From: Myxococcales bacterium
GTDB taxonomy: Bacteria; Myxococcota; Polyangia; HGW-17; SLPX01
Assembly (NCBI GenBank): GCA_007131745.1
Contig: SLPX01000002.1
Location: forward strand, 27,084 to 91,083
Direction of reading: 5' to 3'
Length of the DNA stretch: 64,000 nt
Shown: positions 53,552-62,097 of the stretch, one piece after another
Numbering within the stretch: position 1 is the first letter of the stretch
Layout of the letters: every line of letters begins with the position of its first letter
Notes under the pieces: model-generated
What the model was told of the DNA's origin: nothing
What the model saw: only the letters and a program-made list of their open reading frames with translations
The model's database searches: none
Made by a program: the position numbers and the translations under genes

Positions 53552-55195
53552 ATGACTGAAAAGACCCTTTTTAGAAGCCCCCAAAGTCGGAAAAAGTTAT
53601 TGTTTTCATCACTTTTCTGCCTTGTGCTCGTTGGCGGTTCCCTCCCGGCGGAAGCCGTACCGGGAAGAATTTTGTCGACGACGAAAACTCCCGGTGCTGC
53701 TGCAACAGGAGCAGCATGGGATGGAACTCATCTTTGGGTTGCAGATCATCGAAACGAGACTCTCTATCGAGTGGACGTGAAATCCGGAAGAACAATCAAC
53801 AAGCTCCTTTCGCCGGGACATCGTCCGGGGGACCTGGCATGGGACGGAAAATACTTGTGGAGTGCATCGCCGCGTGAAAGGAAAATCTACAAGGTCGATA
53901 CAAGTACAGGATTCGTTTTGCACCGGATAAGCACACACGCAACAACTCCGAACGGTCTTGCCTGGGAAAGAGGGGGTTTATGGACTGTGGATTCTGCTAC
54001 GAACGCTCTCAGAAAACTGGATCCGGATGACGGCACCACGATGCGAAAGCTCCCGGCTCCGTCTGAGAACATTTCCGGTTTGACGTGGGACGGCCGTTAT
54101 CTTTGGGCCGCTGATCGAATTGCAGACTTGATATACCTGGTGGATATTCAATTCGGAGATGTGATTTTTTCAATCCCGGCTCCAGGCCCGCATGTGACCG
54201 GTCTGGCTCATGACGGCCGCCGATTGTTTGCCGTTGATTACGGGGAAAACATGATTTATGCGATGGTTTCGGAAAGCCGTAAAAGAGTGAGCAGAAAGCG
54301 GGTAAAAACCCTTAATATGGAATACCGCTATCAGATAAGGAACCAGGGTCCGGCTCCTCTCCAGGATCTCGACTTTTACCTCGCTGTTCCGGTGAGGGAA
54401 TTATCTCACCATATGAGAACACCGCCTCGTTACTTTTCAAAGCCCACGGGTTATGTGACGGACGAGTGGGGACAGCGATTCGCTCATTTCCAGTTCAAAA
54501 ACGTAGAAGCAGGAAAACCGGTAACCGTTGGTTGGCGAACAACCGTGGACCTTTACGATGTCAGGCATTTTGTTTTCCCACACACGATTCTGCCCGAGAG
54601 AAGAATTCCAGTGAAAATAAGAAAGGCTTATCTTGGAGATGCAACCAAATACTCGATTAATGATCCAGCCATCAAAAAGGCTGTGGAAGAAGCAGTGGGG
54701 GAGGAAACCAACCTTTATTGGAGGGCCCGCCGCATCTACCGTTACGTGCATCAGCGCATGTATTACAAATTGGGGGGGGGCTGGAACGCGGCTCCCTACC
54801 TGCTGGAAAAAGGTTCCGGATCCTGTTCGGAGTATTCTTTTCTTTTCATCGCAATGTGCAGAGTTGCCGGCATCCCGGCAAGATACGTGGGTTCTTTCGT
54901 GGTTCGCTATGACGATGCATCTTTTGACCAGGTTTTTCATCGATGGGTCGAGATTTATCTTCCCGGCTACGGCTGGTTGCCCGTGGATCCATCGAGAGGG
55001 GACAAGCCGACTGAGGCCGAGAGGGGAGACGCTTTTCATCGGCTCACCCCTGATTTCTTGATAACAACGCGCAGCGGCGGACCCTCTCGATACCTGGGTT
55101 GGAAATACAATTCAAACTCCGAATGGAGATGCAAGGGCAGGTGCAAGGTGACAAGGGACCGAATCGCGGAGTGGACTCCGTACAAAGCCGATTGA
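53552..55195 (+). CDS. Secreted beta-propeller/transglutaminase-like fusion
   Basis: A GGAGGAAAAG site precedes the ATG. After the signal peptide (LFSSLFCLVLVGGS to AEA), residues about 45-245 hold repeated blades such as AAWDGTHLWVADHRNETLYRVDV, LAWDGKYLWSA...IYKVD and LTWDGRYLWAADRIADLIYLVD, a YVTN/NHL-type propeller. A linker region precedes a C-terminal transglutaminase-like domain with the catalytic triad C425 (GSGSCSEYSFL), H463 (VFHRWVEIY) and D479 (VDPSRG). Secreted bacterial transglutaminase-like proteins may be proteases or cross-linking enzymes; the propeller could recruit the substrate. I do not know of this order as a standard architecture. Confidence 0.88.
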   Translation: MTEKTLFRSPQSRKKLLFSSLFCLVLVGGSLPAEAVPGRILSTTKTPGAAATGAAWDGTHLWVADHRNETLYRVDVKSGRTINKLLSPGHRPGDLAWDGKYLWSASPRERKIYKVDTSTGFVLHRISTHATTPNGLAWERGGLWTVDSATNALRKLDPDDGTTMRKLPAPSENISGLTWDGRYLWAADRIADLIYLVDIQFGDVIFSIPAPGPHVTGLAHDGRRLFAVDYGENMIYAMVSESRKRVSRKRVKTLNMEYRYQIRNQGPAPLQDLDFYLAVPVRELSHHMRTPPRYFSKPTGYVTDEWGQRFAHFQFKNVEAGKPVTVGWRTTVDLYDVRHFVFPHTILPERRIPVKIRKAYLGDATKYSINDPAIKKAVEEAVGEETNLYWRARRIYRYVHQRMYYKLGGGWNAAPYLLEKGSGSCSEYSFLFIAMCRVAGIPARYVGSFVVRYDDASFDQVFHRWVEIYLPGYGWLPVDPSRGDKPTEAERGDAFHRLTPDFLITTRSGGPSRYLGWKYNSNSEWRCKGRCKVTRDRIAEWTPYKAD

Positions 55196-55232
55196 TCATT
55201 TGCCACGTTATTTGCAGCGAAAACCATTGCGC

Positions 55233-55259
55233 TGCGAATTTTTGTTCGCATCTCTTTTT
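55233..55259 (+). terminator. Candidate rho-independent terminator after the propeller-transglutaminase gene
   Basis: TGCGAA (55233-55238) and TTCGCA (55245-55250) form a 6-bp stem, followed by TCTCTTTTT. It lies about 40 nt after the stop codon at 55195. Confidence 0.5.
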
Positions 55260-55440
55260 GCTCCAATGTTATGGGATCTGCTTTTGTCCCCTTCCGTTGT
55301 TGTAAAAAAAAACCTGTTTTATCAATTGGTTATGAGCTCAGTAAGTATTTGCTTGAAGCTGTGCCTGTGTGGCATGAAGTTTGCTTAGATCTATTAAAAC
55401 CAATACTTGGAAACCGATTTTACACAGGGAACCCTCGGGT

Positions 55441-56406
55441 ATGCAACAAACCGTTCATGCAAACACTGAAACAAGTTCAGCGGATCACGTAACCAGGACC
55501 GCTGTTCTGCAAGACAAGATTCAACCCCCTTCCAAGATCAGAATTGTGGATGCGGATCCACAGGAAAAAGCCCGACCCAACCCCACTCGCGATTCCCTGT
55601 GGGTAAGGTCGGGGAAAATGATTTTGAGACCGCTGGATTTGCTCGTAAGCCTTTTCCTTCTCCACTTTACTTCGTTCTTGGCTTTTTTGCTTTATCGGGT
55701 GCTTAACCGCACCCGCGTCTACGGCCGAAAAAATGTCGGCACCCAGCGCAACACGCTCATACTTCCGAATCACCGAACCATGATAGACAGCTATTTGGTC
55801 GGACATCTGACTTCATGGCCCACTGCATTTATCAAACCTCACGTGTTGCCCTATCACCCTGCTGCTCAGGAAAACTTTTTCAGAAACCGATACATCGGCT
55901 GGTTTTCCTCACGTTGGCGCTGCATCCCCGTCAAACGAGGTTGCCGTGATTTCAGCGCTCTCGAGATAATGAGCAAGACTCTTCCAAAATCTCACATGAT
56001 ATTGTTCCCGGAAGGTACCCGCAGCCGCGACGGAAATCTTTTGCCTGGTCGCCCGGGTTCGGGAAAACTCATCAGGGAGACAGGTTGCAGGGTGATACCA
56101 TGTTATGTGAACGGCATGGAAAAGGTTCTTCCGATCGGAAAAGCTTTTCCCAGGTTTTTCAAAAGGATTTCAGTTATCTTCGGAAAACCGATTCCAATGG
56201 ATGATTTAAGGGCGTTGCCTGATTGTAAAGAAACCTCCCAGAAAATCATAAATAGGGTCATGGAACACATGGCTCAACTAAAGGTAGAATTGGAAAGAAT
56301 CGAAGAAGAAAGAGCAAGGAAGCGGTTGTCAATGCGTCGCAAGTTGCAGAAGATATTCATGTTTCCTGCTTATTTGTTCCGCCGTATCGTGTCCCTCGTC
56401 AGATGA
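55441..56406 (+). CDS. plsC: 1-acyl-sn-glycerol-3-phosphate acyltransferase-like protein
   Basis: A membrane acyltransferase of the PlsC/LPLAT family that makes phosphatidic acid or related lipids. It has a TM segment (LDLLVSLFLLHFTSFLAFLL), the NHx4D box (LPNHRTMIDSY), a substrate-binding region WRCIPVKRGCRD, and the second box ILFPEGTRSRDG. The first 60 residues are polar. Start ATG at 55441; an in-frame TTG at 55381 would extend it without an evident site. The PlsC assignment is to the family, not the exact acyl acceptor. Confidence 0.88.
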   Translation: MQQTVHANTETSSADHVTRTAVLQDKIQPPSKIRIVDADPQEKARPNPTRDSLWVRSGKMILRPLDLLVSLFLLHFTSFLAFLLYRVLNRTRVYGRKNVGTQRNTLILPNHRTMIDSYLVGHLTSWPTAFIKPHVLPYHPAAQENFFRNRYIGWFSSRWRCIPVKRGCRDFSALEIMSKTLPKSHMILFPEGTRSRDGNLLPGRPGSGKLIRETGCRVIPCYVNGMEKVLPIGKAFPRFFKRISVIFGKPIPMDDLRALPDCKETSQKIINRVMEHMAQLKVELERIEEERARKRLSMRRKLQKIFMFPAYLFRRIVSLVR

Positions 56407-56518
56407 TTGAGTTCTTTTCCGCCTTCTTTTACAACACATCTTGACACCGAGGTTTTCGACCGTAGCATTTCGGGCGAAAGGGATCGATCGGAAATCTTTT
56501 AATGAGAGCGTCTGAAAG

Positions 56519-57181
56519 ATGTACCGGATACGGCTTATGAAATGGAAACCGAGTTTGTTCGAGTTGAACTCCATTCCTTTCACTTTGGGAATTGCTTTTC
56601 TGGCCGGGTTCATCGGAGGGTGCAAGGATCCGGAACCGCCCGATACTCCCGATCGGGCCGTAAAGAAATTCATGTCCGCGGTGGAACGTCGTGACAAGGA
56701 AGCGATTTGGAATCTGCTGGCTCCGGAAACCAAGAAGCAGTTGAAAGAATGGGCAGAGCATTTAGGCACGGGAAACAACATCGATTTTGATCCCCTGGAC
56801 TTGATATCACCCGCTGAAAGATTGACAACCCGGTCCGAGTGGAGGCCTGAAAAATTCAAAGTATTGAAACAGGAACCAAACAGGGCGGTGGTTGAAGTAA
56901 GTTCACCCGCCCCGGCAAATGCCGTCTTTCACATGGAGGGAGCATCGCTTGGTTTTGTAGCCGGTTCTTCGGAGTCACTGCACTTTCCGGAAAAACCCGA
57001 GTTCGCCCATGTCTCATATATTCCAATGCTCGGACTCAGCATAGTGGCGACCCGGGACCAATCGAGAAAAAGACCCGGCTTGACGGCAGGGCGTAGGCAA
57101 AACGTGTCACTGGTTCGCCATGAAGACAGATGGCGCATCAAGCTGAATTTCGATTCGCCGAAAAAAAAGCAGGATCATTGA
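56519..57181 (+). CDS. Lipoprotein with NTF2-like/DUF4878-like domain
   Basis: The N-terminal signal region ends in FIGGC, a likely lipobox, followed by a proline-rich stretch. The remaining part begins DRAVKKFMSAVERRDKEAIWNLLAPETKKQLKEWAEHLG, typical of NTF2-like or DUF4878-type lipoproteins, and closes with VRHEDRWRIKLNFD. The start is ATG 56519 or 56537. The gene converges on the ECF-linked gene at 57201. No function is assignable. Confidence 0.68.
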   Translation: MYRIRLMKWKPSLFELNSIPFTLGIAFLAGFIGGCKDPEPPDTPDRAVKKFMSAVERRDKEAIWNLLAPETKKQLKEWAEHLGTGNNIDFDPLDLISPAERLTTRSEWRPEKFKVLKQEPNRAVVEVSSPAPANAVFHMEGASLGFVAGSSESLHFPEKPEFAHVSYIPMLGLSIVATRDQSRKRPGLTAGRRQNVSLVRHEDRWRIKLNFDSPKKKQDH

Positions 57182-57200
57182 CCCGCTTACATCCGGATTT

Positions 57201-57932
57201 TCAGTCACTCATGAAAACAAGATCCAAGCGGCCGATGAGTGAAGACCCATCAGTCAGTTTGACAAGATATCGTTTCGGAGAAAGGTCTTTGAAGTGAACA
57301 GCGGATCCTTCAAACGGAATGGAATCCAGAACCTTGGATCCGCACGAAAGAATCGCCCGTGAGGGTTTTCCGGCTGCTGCTTTTCGTAGGGTGCGGATGT
57401 GAATATCCAAAAGTCCCGAAGGCAGACGCTCTACCTGTACCCTCATAAGATTTCCACCAAGATCCGTGCGGAATTCTGAAAAACAGGGATCAATCGCGTC
57501 GACTGCCTGCGAGGAATTTCTTACGCAAACCGGAGCCATTCGGACCGACTCCGGCAGGGTCGTACCGCATAGAAACTGAAGGCCCCGGGCGAAACTGCCG
57601 AACACAGCTTTGAATCGCCCTCCAATCGATTCTTCTTCTTCAAGAACCGGATCGGCCTTCTGCGCGGTGGGTTTTCCATTGCGTTCTTCTTCGAATTCTC
57701 TGACGGCCTGCGAAACCATCTCGATGATTTCTACGTAATCAGAAGATTCTTTGGGCAATGGAGCAGGTTTGTCTTTGGAACCGGGTTGTGCCCGGAGAGC
57801 TGCTTCTACAGCCTCGAGCATTTCCAGCTCTTCCAGATCGTCCGGTTCATGCGATGGAATCCCTTCTTTCAGGTTGAATTCCGATGCTACCTGGAAAAGA
57901 AGTTCTTCAAATTTGTCTTTTTGTTCGGGCAT
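57201..57932 (-). CDS. Unknown acidic protein, probable partner of the upstream ECF sigma factor
   Basis: Starts at the ATG at 57932, after AGGA; the in-frame upstream codons lack a site. The first 120 residues are acidic and helix-rich (HEPDDLEELEMLEAVEAAL, EIIEMVSQAVREFEEERNGK). Residues about 125-240 have Cys residues and a beta-rich end (LVKLTDGSSLIGRLDLVFM). No transmembrane helix is obvious. It follows the sigma factor gene by 107 nt on the same strand, so it could be an anti-sigma factor or regulatory target. No family recognised. Confidence 0.55.
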   Translation of the reverse strand: MPEQKDKFEELLFQVASEFNLKEGIPSHEPDDLEELEMLEAVEAALRAQPGSKDKPAPLPKESSDYVEIIEMVSQAVREFEEERNGKPTAQKADPVLEEEESIGGRFKAVFGSFARGLQFLCGTTLPESVRMAPVCVRNSSQAVDAIDPCFSEFRTDLGGNLMRVQVERLPSGLLDIHIRTLRKAAAGKPSRAILSCGSKVLDSIPFEGSAVHFKDLSPKRYLVKLTDGSSLIGRLDLVFMSD

Positions 57933-58039
57933 GATATTCGGTCCTTGATACGCCGATTTCCACCAAAAGCTTCCTGTTTCAGGTCGCAAATCCTTGTTTT
58001 TTCCTGAAACCCGGATTTTTGCGATCCAATTGTTTTGTG

Positions 58040-58675
58040 TCAGCTCTTGTTCATACCCTTTTTTATCTCATTTCTTCTCAATATTTTTCTCACGAGTTGA
58101 ATCAACTTGTTTCTGATCTTGTTTTTCCTGCTGTATACAGTGTTTACGTTGATGGAGAGTCTGGCTGCTATCTCGTCGGGATCCAGGCGAAGATTGTAAT
58201 AGAGATCAACGAAATGCCTGTCTGTTTCCGATAACCCCCACATCGCGGTTTGCAGAAACCGCTTTTGTTCTTCCTTTTCGATGGAGGCAAGAGGGTCGAT
58301 AGAGCGGGCCGGAATCTGGACGTATTCAGCGTCGCCGTCTATGGACAAATGCTCGGGTTCCCTGCGCCGAAGTTCGTCATGCGCGGTGTTTGTTGAAATC
58401 AACCCCACCCAACTCGATAACTTGTATCCTTTATCAAGATCATAAAGCCGTAGCTTTCTGTAGTCGTTTTTCACCAGGTTGAAACAGACATTTCCCAAAA
58501 GATCTTCCATGTCTTCCGGAGAATACTGAACACCGTATCTTGCATAAACCTTTCTTACGCAGGAGGCCATTAAACGATGAAATCTCCTGTAGAAAGCATC
58601 CCACGCGCCGATCCGTCTTTGTAAAACAGCGGCAAGAAGTTCCTGGTCGGATAAACCTGTCAAATCTTGTGACAT
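58040..58675 (-). CDS. ECF-type RNA polymerase sigma-70 factor
   Basis: Region 2 is visible in AWDAFYRRFHRLMASCVRKVYARYGV...EDMEDLLGNVCFNLVKND and LDKGYKLSSWVGLISTNTAHDELRRREPE (2.3-2.4). Region 4 helix-turn-helix is DRHFVDLYYNLRLDPDEIAARLSINVNTVYSRKNKIRNKL. The protein has 211 residues, normal for ECF factors, which direct transcription of an extracytoplasmic-stress or surface regulon. It is upstream of the acidic protein gene 57201-57932 on the same strand. A short lipoprotein gene lies upstream (58728-59255). Confidence 0.9.
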   Translation of the reverse strand: MSQDLTGLSDQELLAAVLQRRIGAWDAFYRRFHRLMASCVRKVYARYGVQYSPEDMEDLLGNVCFNLVKNDYRKLRLYDLDKGYKLSSWVGLISTNTAHDELRRREPEHLSIDGDAEYVQIPARSIDPLASIEKEEQKRFLQTAMWGLSETDRHFVDLYYNLRLDPDEIAARLSINVNTVYSRKNKIRNKLIQLVRKILRRNEIKKGMNKS

Positions 58676-58727
58676 GATCCAGTGTTTACGACGAAAAATT
58701 CCGGGACAACGAAAACCCCGGAAAACT

Positions 58728-59255
58728 CTATTTCACGGTGAAAGAACTCGAACAGACAAGTCTACGCCGGTCCGTCGGTCGGGGAATCTCAAAACCGAAA
58801 ACTCCTTCACGGATAAGACAATCTCCAGCGTAAAAATGTGCGCATATTCTATATATCCCCGGGTCCGCAGGCACTGCCGCCCTGCATTGCCTCAAGTTCA
58901 TGCCGGCCCAGTCTACACTCCACACGTCATCGACGTACCTGCACATGGGGCCACGCTTTGTGATCAAAAGATACCCGCCTTCAGGGCGTTTCTTTTTCTC
59001 GGGACAACTTTTTCGCGGGTTATACTGACCCCATTCCATCCATTCATCTCCTACCTTGCGCTGAATGATGAAATCGGTTCCCACTGAACCCCTTGATGCT
59101 TCTATATCGAAGCGGACGCTCTGTCCCACCGTATACGTGCTTTCCGGCACTTTCACCCGGCCGGTCATTGACGCGCCTCCGCTGCGGCAACCGCTTAACA
59201 ACGTGACCGTTGCGAACAATGAAAGAACAGCAATCAACCGGAGTTTGTAAAACAT
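58728..59255 (-). CDS. Small predicted lipoprotein with Cys-rich C-terminal half
   Basis: A GAGGAGG site precedes the ATG. The signal peptide (LIAVLSLFATVTLLSGC) ends in a canonical lipobox. The domain after it opens KVPESTYTVGQSVRFDIEA, Ig/beta-sandwich-like, and has six Cys between residues about 82 and 168 (KSCPEKK, PMCRYV, RQCRAA, RICAHF, GDCLIR, LVCSSS), suggesting disulfides. No family is recognised. It precedes the ECF sigma gene by 52 nt and could be part of the same operon. Confidence 0.65.
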   Translation of the reverse strand: MFYKLRLIAVLSLFATVTLLSGCRSGGASMTGRVKVPESTYTVGQSVRFDIEASRGSVGTDFIIQRKVGDEWMEWGQYNPRKSCPEKKKRPEGGYLLITKRGPMCRYVDDVWSVDWAGMNLRQCRAAVPADPGIYRICAHFYAGDCLIREGVFGFEIPRPTDRRRLVCSSSFTVK

Positions 59256-59440
59256 ATTTACCTCCTCAAAAGAGCTCTATCAAGAAAACGTTTCTCCTGT
59301 CCACCTCCATACACCACGGCAGAATAGAGATTTTCAAAGCAAAAAGCAACGAATCAGGAGACAAAAAGAAATATAGTTGGAAAACGTGGCAAAACAGTAA
59401 TTAATGTGGCATCATTTTGTACAGAAATTGGAAATACGAT

Positions 59441-59980
59441 ATGAAATACATTGGATCTCTTGCAGTCGGTTTGACTCTCATCTTGTCAAATGCTTCACAT
59501 GCCTCGGTGATGAAACCGGTTGAATTCTCAGAACTCGTAAGCAGGTCTTCCTGGATCGTGCACGGCAGGGTGGTTAAACGAGAGTCTTTTTGGGACACAT
59601 CCAAAAGTCGTATTTACACCCGTGTAACCATGGAAGTAACAACGCTACACAAGGGCGATCGGCGGAAAGATGACAGCATAAGTTTTGTCACACTGGGAGG
59701 GCAGGTTGGTCGCTATGCTCAGAGGGTAATCGGTGAGCCGAACTTCGAAAAGAATGAGGAAGTTCTTCTTTTCCTTGAGCGTCGCGGGAGACATGCAATG
59801 GTCGCAGGAATGGCGCAGGGAAAGTTTAGAATCGAAAGAAAAGCAAGCCGAGTATACGCTGTTCGGAACACGTCCTGTGTGAAATGGCATGGAAGCCCTC
59901 CACGCACACGGTATTTCCTTGAAGAACTGGAACAAAAGATCCGCGATGAAAAAGACCGAACAAAATCTCGTAATCCATGA
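59441..59980 (+). CDS. Secreted protein of the kind found beside matrixin proteases
   Basis: Starting at ATG 59441, with GGAA just upstream, gives a signal peptide ending SHASV. The domain reads ELVSRSSWIVHGRVVKRESFW...IYTRVTMEVTTLHKGD, VTLGGQVGRYAQRVIGEPNFEKNEEVLLFLERRG. Similar secreted domains occur next to matrixins in myxobacteria, by my recollection of family context; I cannot test this. It is 96 nt from the matrixin gene and likely co-transcribed. The catalytic role is unknown. Confidence 0.65.
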   Translation: MKYIGSLAVGLTLILSNASHASVMKPVEFSELVSRSSWIVHGRVVKRESFWDTSKSRIYTRVTMEVTTLHKGDRRKDDSISFVTLGGQVGRYAQRVIGEPNFEKNEEVLLFLERRGRHAMVAGMAQGKFRIERKASRVYAVRNTSCVKWHGSPPRTRYFLEELEQKIRDEKDRTKSRNP

Positions 59981-60080
59981 TTTCGGCACAGTGCCGTCCG
60001 AACACATAACGGCTTCAATCGCCATTTTTGGAGAGCATACGTTCGAGGTTGTGGATTCGGGAGGGAAGCTTTCGGCATGA
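59946..60080 (+). CDS. Possible 44-residue ORF between the secreted protein and the matrixin
   Basis: An ATG at 59946 opens a 44-residue frame whose TGA overlaps the matrixin ATG as ATGA, and which starts within the last 35 nt of the upstream gene. The overlap is the only support. No ribosome binding site or known motif is evident, and it may be spurious. Confidence 0.25.
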   Translation: MKKTEQNLVIHDFGTVPSEHITASIAIFGEHTFEVVDSGGKLSA

Positions 60081-60997
60081 AGCTTTTTATCTTGGCAATT
60101 TTGTTTCTTGTCTCCAAAACCGGTCCGGTTCATGGCTATGTTAGAACCACAACTTCTCACGGCACCCCTCTTTCATGGAGGCGATCCTGCGTGTTCATCA
60201 CGCCGGACTCCCGTGGTTGTCCCGTATTGGGTCCGTCTAATTCCATCACCGCACTGAATGCAGCGATACAAGCCTGGAATGAAGCTGCTTGGACATGCAA
60301 CTCATATATTCAGTTCATCTTGGAGGATCCGGAGCCGAACCTGAAAAGAGGTTTTACAACTGAAGGGACAAACAAAAACGTAGTGGTATGGCTGGACGAA
60401 GTCTGGGGGGGTGATGAATTCTTTTACGATCCCAATGCAGTGGCATTGACAACGATCACGTTTATTTCAGACCCGGGTGCGCAAGACGACGGCGAGATCC
60501 TGGACACGGACATTGAATTCAATGGAGTTCATCAGACATTTTCGGTTCATCCCGATGGAGAACCCGGTAAGTACGACATACAGAATACTTTCACTCACGA
60601 ACTGGGCCATGTTCTTGGCCTGGATCACCTGTGTCATGATGGAAGCAACTCCACACGCCCAATAGATCACAGAGGAGACCCCATCCCTGATTGTCACCCA
60701 AAGGGGGATTTGCCTGAACTCATAACTGATTCCGCGATGTATAACTACACCGTGGCCGGAGAAACAAAGAAGCGTTACTTGTCGCAAGACGATATAGCCG
60801 GGATTTGCGGTATATACCCGGCGAGCGAAGACCCTGGAATCTGTAAACCGATCTCGTTTTCAGACTACGCTTGTTCATGTCGGCATCTGCCCTCAAGGAA
60901 AGCGCCTCTAGAGAAGTTTGTTTTACTGTTGCTCCTGTTTCCGGCAGCGGTCGCCGCGCGCCGAAAAAAAATCTCGGCTCGTTTGTTTAGGTTCTAA
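60077..60997 (+). CDS. Matrixin-type (M10) metalloprotease with MYXO-CTERM-like tail
   Basis: A signal peptide (MKLFILAILFLVS) leads to a zinc protease: HELGHVLGLDH at 174-184 is the HExxHxxGxxH metzincin motif; the upstream VWLDEVWGGDEFFYDPNAVALTT region fits the calcium-binding part of matrixins. The tail has a Cys cluster (ACSCRHL), a hydrophobic run FVLLLLLFPAAVA and an Arg/Lys-rich end (ARRKKISARLFRF), as in MYXO-CTERM sorting signals. The enzyme is thus probably processed and anchored at the surface. A GGGAGGG site lies 11 nt before the ATG. It follows a related secreted gene. Confidence 0.87.
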   Translation: MKLFILAILFLVSKTGPVHGYVRTTTSHGTPLSWRRSCVFITPDSRGCPVLGPSNSITALNAAIQAWNEAAWTCNSYIQFILEDPEPNLKRGFTTEGTNKNVVVWLDEVWGGDEFFYDPNAVALTTITFISDPGAQDDGEILDTDIEFNGVHQTFSVHPDGEPGKYDIQNTFTHELGHVLGLDHLCHDGSNSTRPIDHRGDPIPDCHPKGDLPELITDSAMYNYTVAGETKKRYLSQDDIAGICGIYPASEDPGICKPISFSDYACSCRHLPSRKAPLEKFVLLLLLFPAAVAARRKKISARLFRF

Positions 60998-60999
60998 AC
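60985..60999. other. Short hairpin overlapping the matrixin stop codon
   Basis: GTTTAG and CTAAAC pair around a 3-nt loop between the convergent matrixin and miaA genes. The stem is too AT-rich and short to call a terminator, although a T-run follows on the plus strand about 10 nt later. Confidence 0.3.
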
Positions 61000-61008
61000 C
61001 AGGTTCAT

Positions 61009-61950
61009 TCATTTTTTTCGGAGCCAATCGGCAAGTTCCGTGTAGTTCAATTCATCCGGGCCGTTAAAAAAAAGAACGGATGATACGCTTCGGAACCAAA
61101 CCCTCTGCCGACGGGCATACCTGCGATGGTCGGTGCATATTGATTCAAAAGCTTCTTCAACCGTTTTTTTCCCGTCCAATACTTCAAAAGCCTGGCGGTA
61201 ACCCGGGGTGCGCAACGAACGAAGAGATGAGTCAAAACCGCGCCTTCGCAAAGCAGCGGCCTCTTCCAAAAGGCCGCGGTCCAACATTTCTTCGACCCTG
61301 GCCGATATCCGTCTATTCAGAATTTCCCGTCCCGGGTCAAGGGCCAAATACATTGCGTCATAGCGGTTTTCACTGAATTGATGTTTTTCCTGGAACGAAC
61401 TGATGGGTTTTCCAGTGCGTTGATAAACTTCCAGCGCGCGAATGATTCTTACCTGGTCGAAAGGATGCAAGCGGTGGGCGGTTATGGGATCCACCTCACA
61501 AAGGTCTCGGTGAAGCGTTCCCCGTCCGCAGGCATCCTCCTTTTCCTTCAGTCTTAGCCTCAGCTCCTGGTCACCCTCCGGCCCTTCCATGAGTCCGTGC
61601 AATACCGCCCTGATGTACAATCCGGTTCCTCCAACCAAAACCGGATACCGTCCCCTCGACAAAATGCCCGATATGGCGTCATCTGCAAGTTCCGCGTACA
61701 AAGCCGCGGACATCGGTTCATCCGGATCGGCCACGTCAATAAGGTGATGAGGAACCAGGTCTCTTTGTTCGGGCGTTGGTTTTGCCGAGCCTATATCCAA
61801 TCCTCGATACACGCTCACCGAATCCGCGCTCACAATTTCTATGGGCAGTTGATCCGCAAGTTTGAGAGATGCACAAGTCTTCCCGGAAGCTGTCACTCCT
61901 GCAATAACCAAAACTCTGGGCTGTTTTCCGCCTATTCTCCTGTCATCCAT
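61009..61950 (-). CDS. miaA: tRNA dimethylallyltransferase
   Basis: MiaA adds the isopentenyl group to A37 of tRNAs reading UNN codons. Walker A is GVTASGKT; DSVSVYRGLDIGSAKP and HHLIDVADPDEP follow, with PVLVGGTGLYIRA. Length from the ATG at 61950 (TTGGGAGG 5 nt upstream) is 313 residues, the usual size; an in-frame ATG at 61989 is unlikely. It converges on the matrixin gene. Confidence 0.95.
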   Translation of the reverse strand: MDDRRIGGKQPRVLVIAGVTASGKTCASLKLADQLPIEIVSADSVSVYRGLDIGSAKPTPEQRDLVPHHLIDVADPDEPMSAALYAELADDAISGILSRGRYPVLVGGTGLYIRAVLHGLMEGPEGDQELRLRLKEKEDACGRGTLHRDLCEVDPITAHRLHPFDQVRIIRALEVYQRTGKPISSFQEKHQFSENRYDAMYLALDPGREILNRRISARVEEMLDRGLLEEAAALRRRGFDSSLRSLRTPGYRQAFEVLDGKKTVEEAFESICTDHRRYARRQRVWFRSVSSVLFFNGPDELNYTELADWLRKK

Positions 61951-62097
61951 GTCGCCTCCCAATATAATCACCGCCGAATCATTGAACAACTATTTCCAAT
62001 GACCAAGAAGTCGATAAATGTTACACTGAGCGAGTGTAACCGTGTTTGCACAAGTGAAAATGCATGGATTGGATGGATAACAAGGTATAGGTGATGC

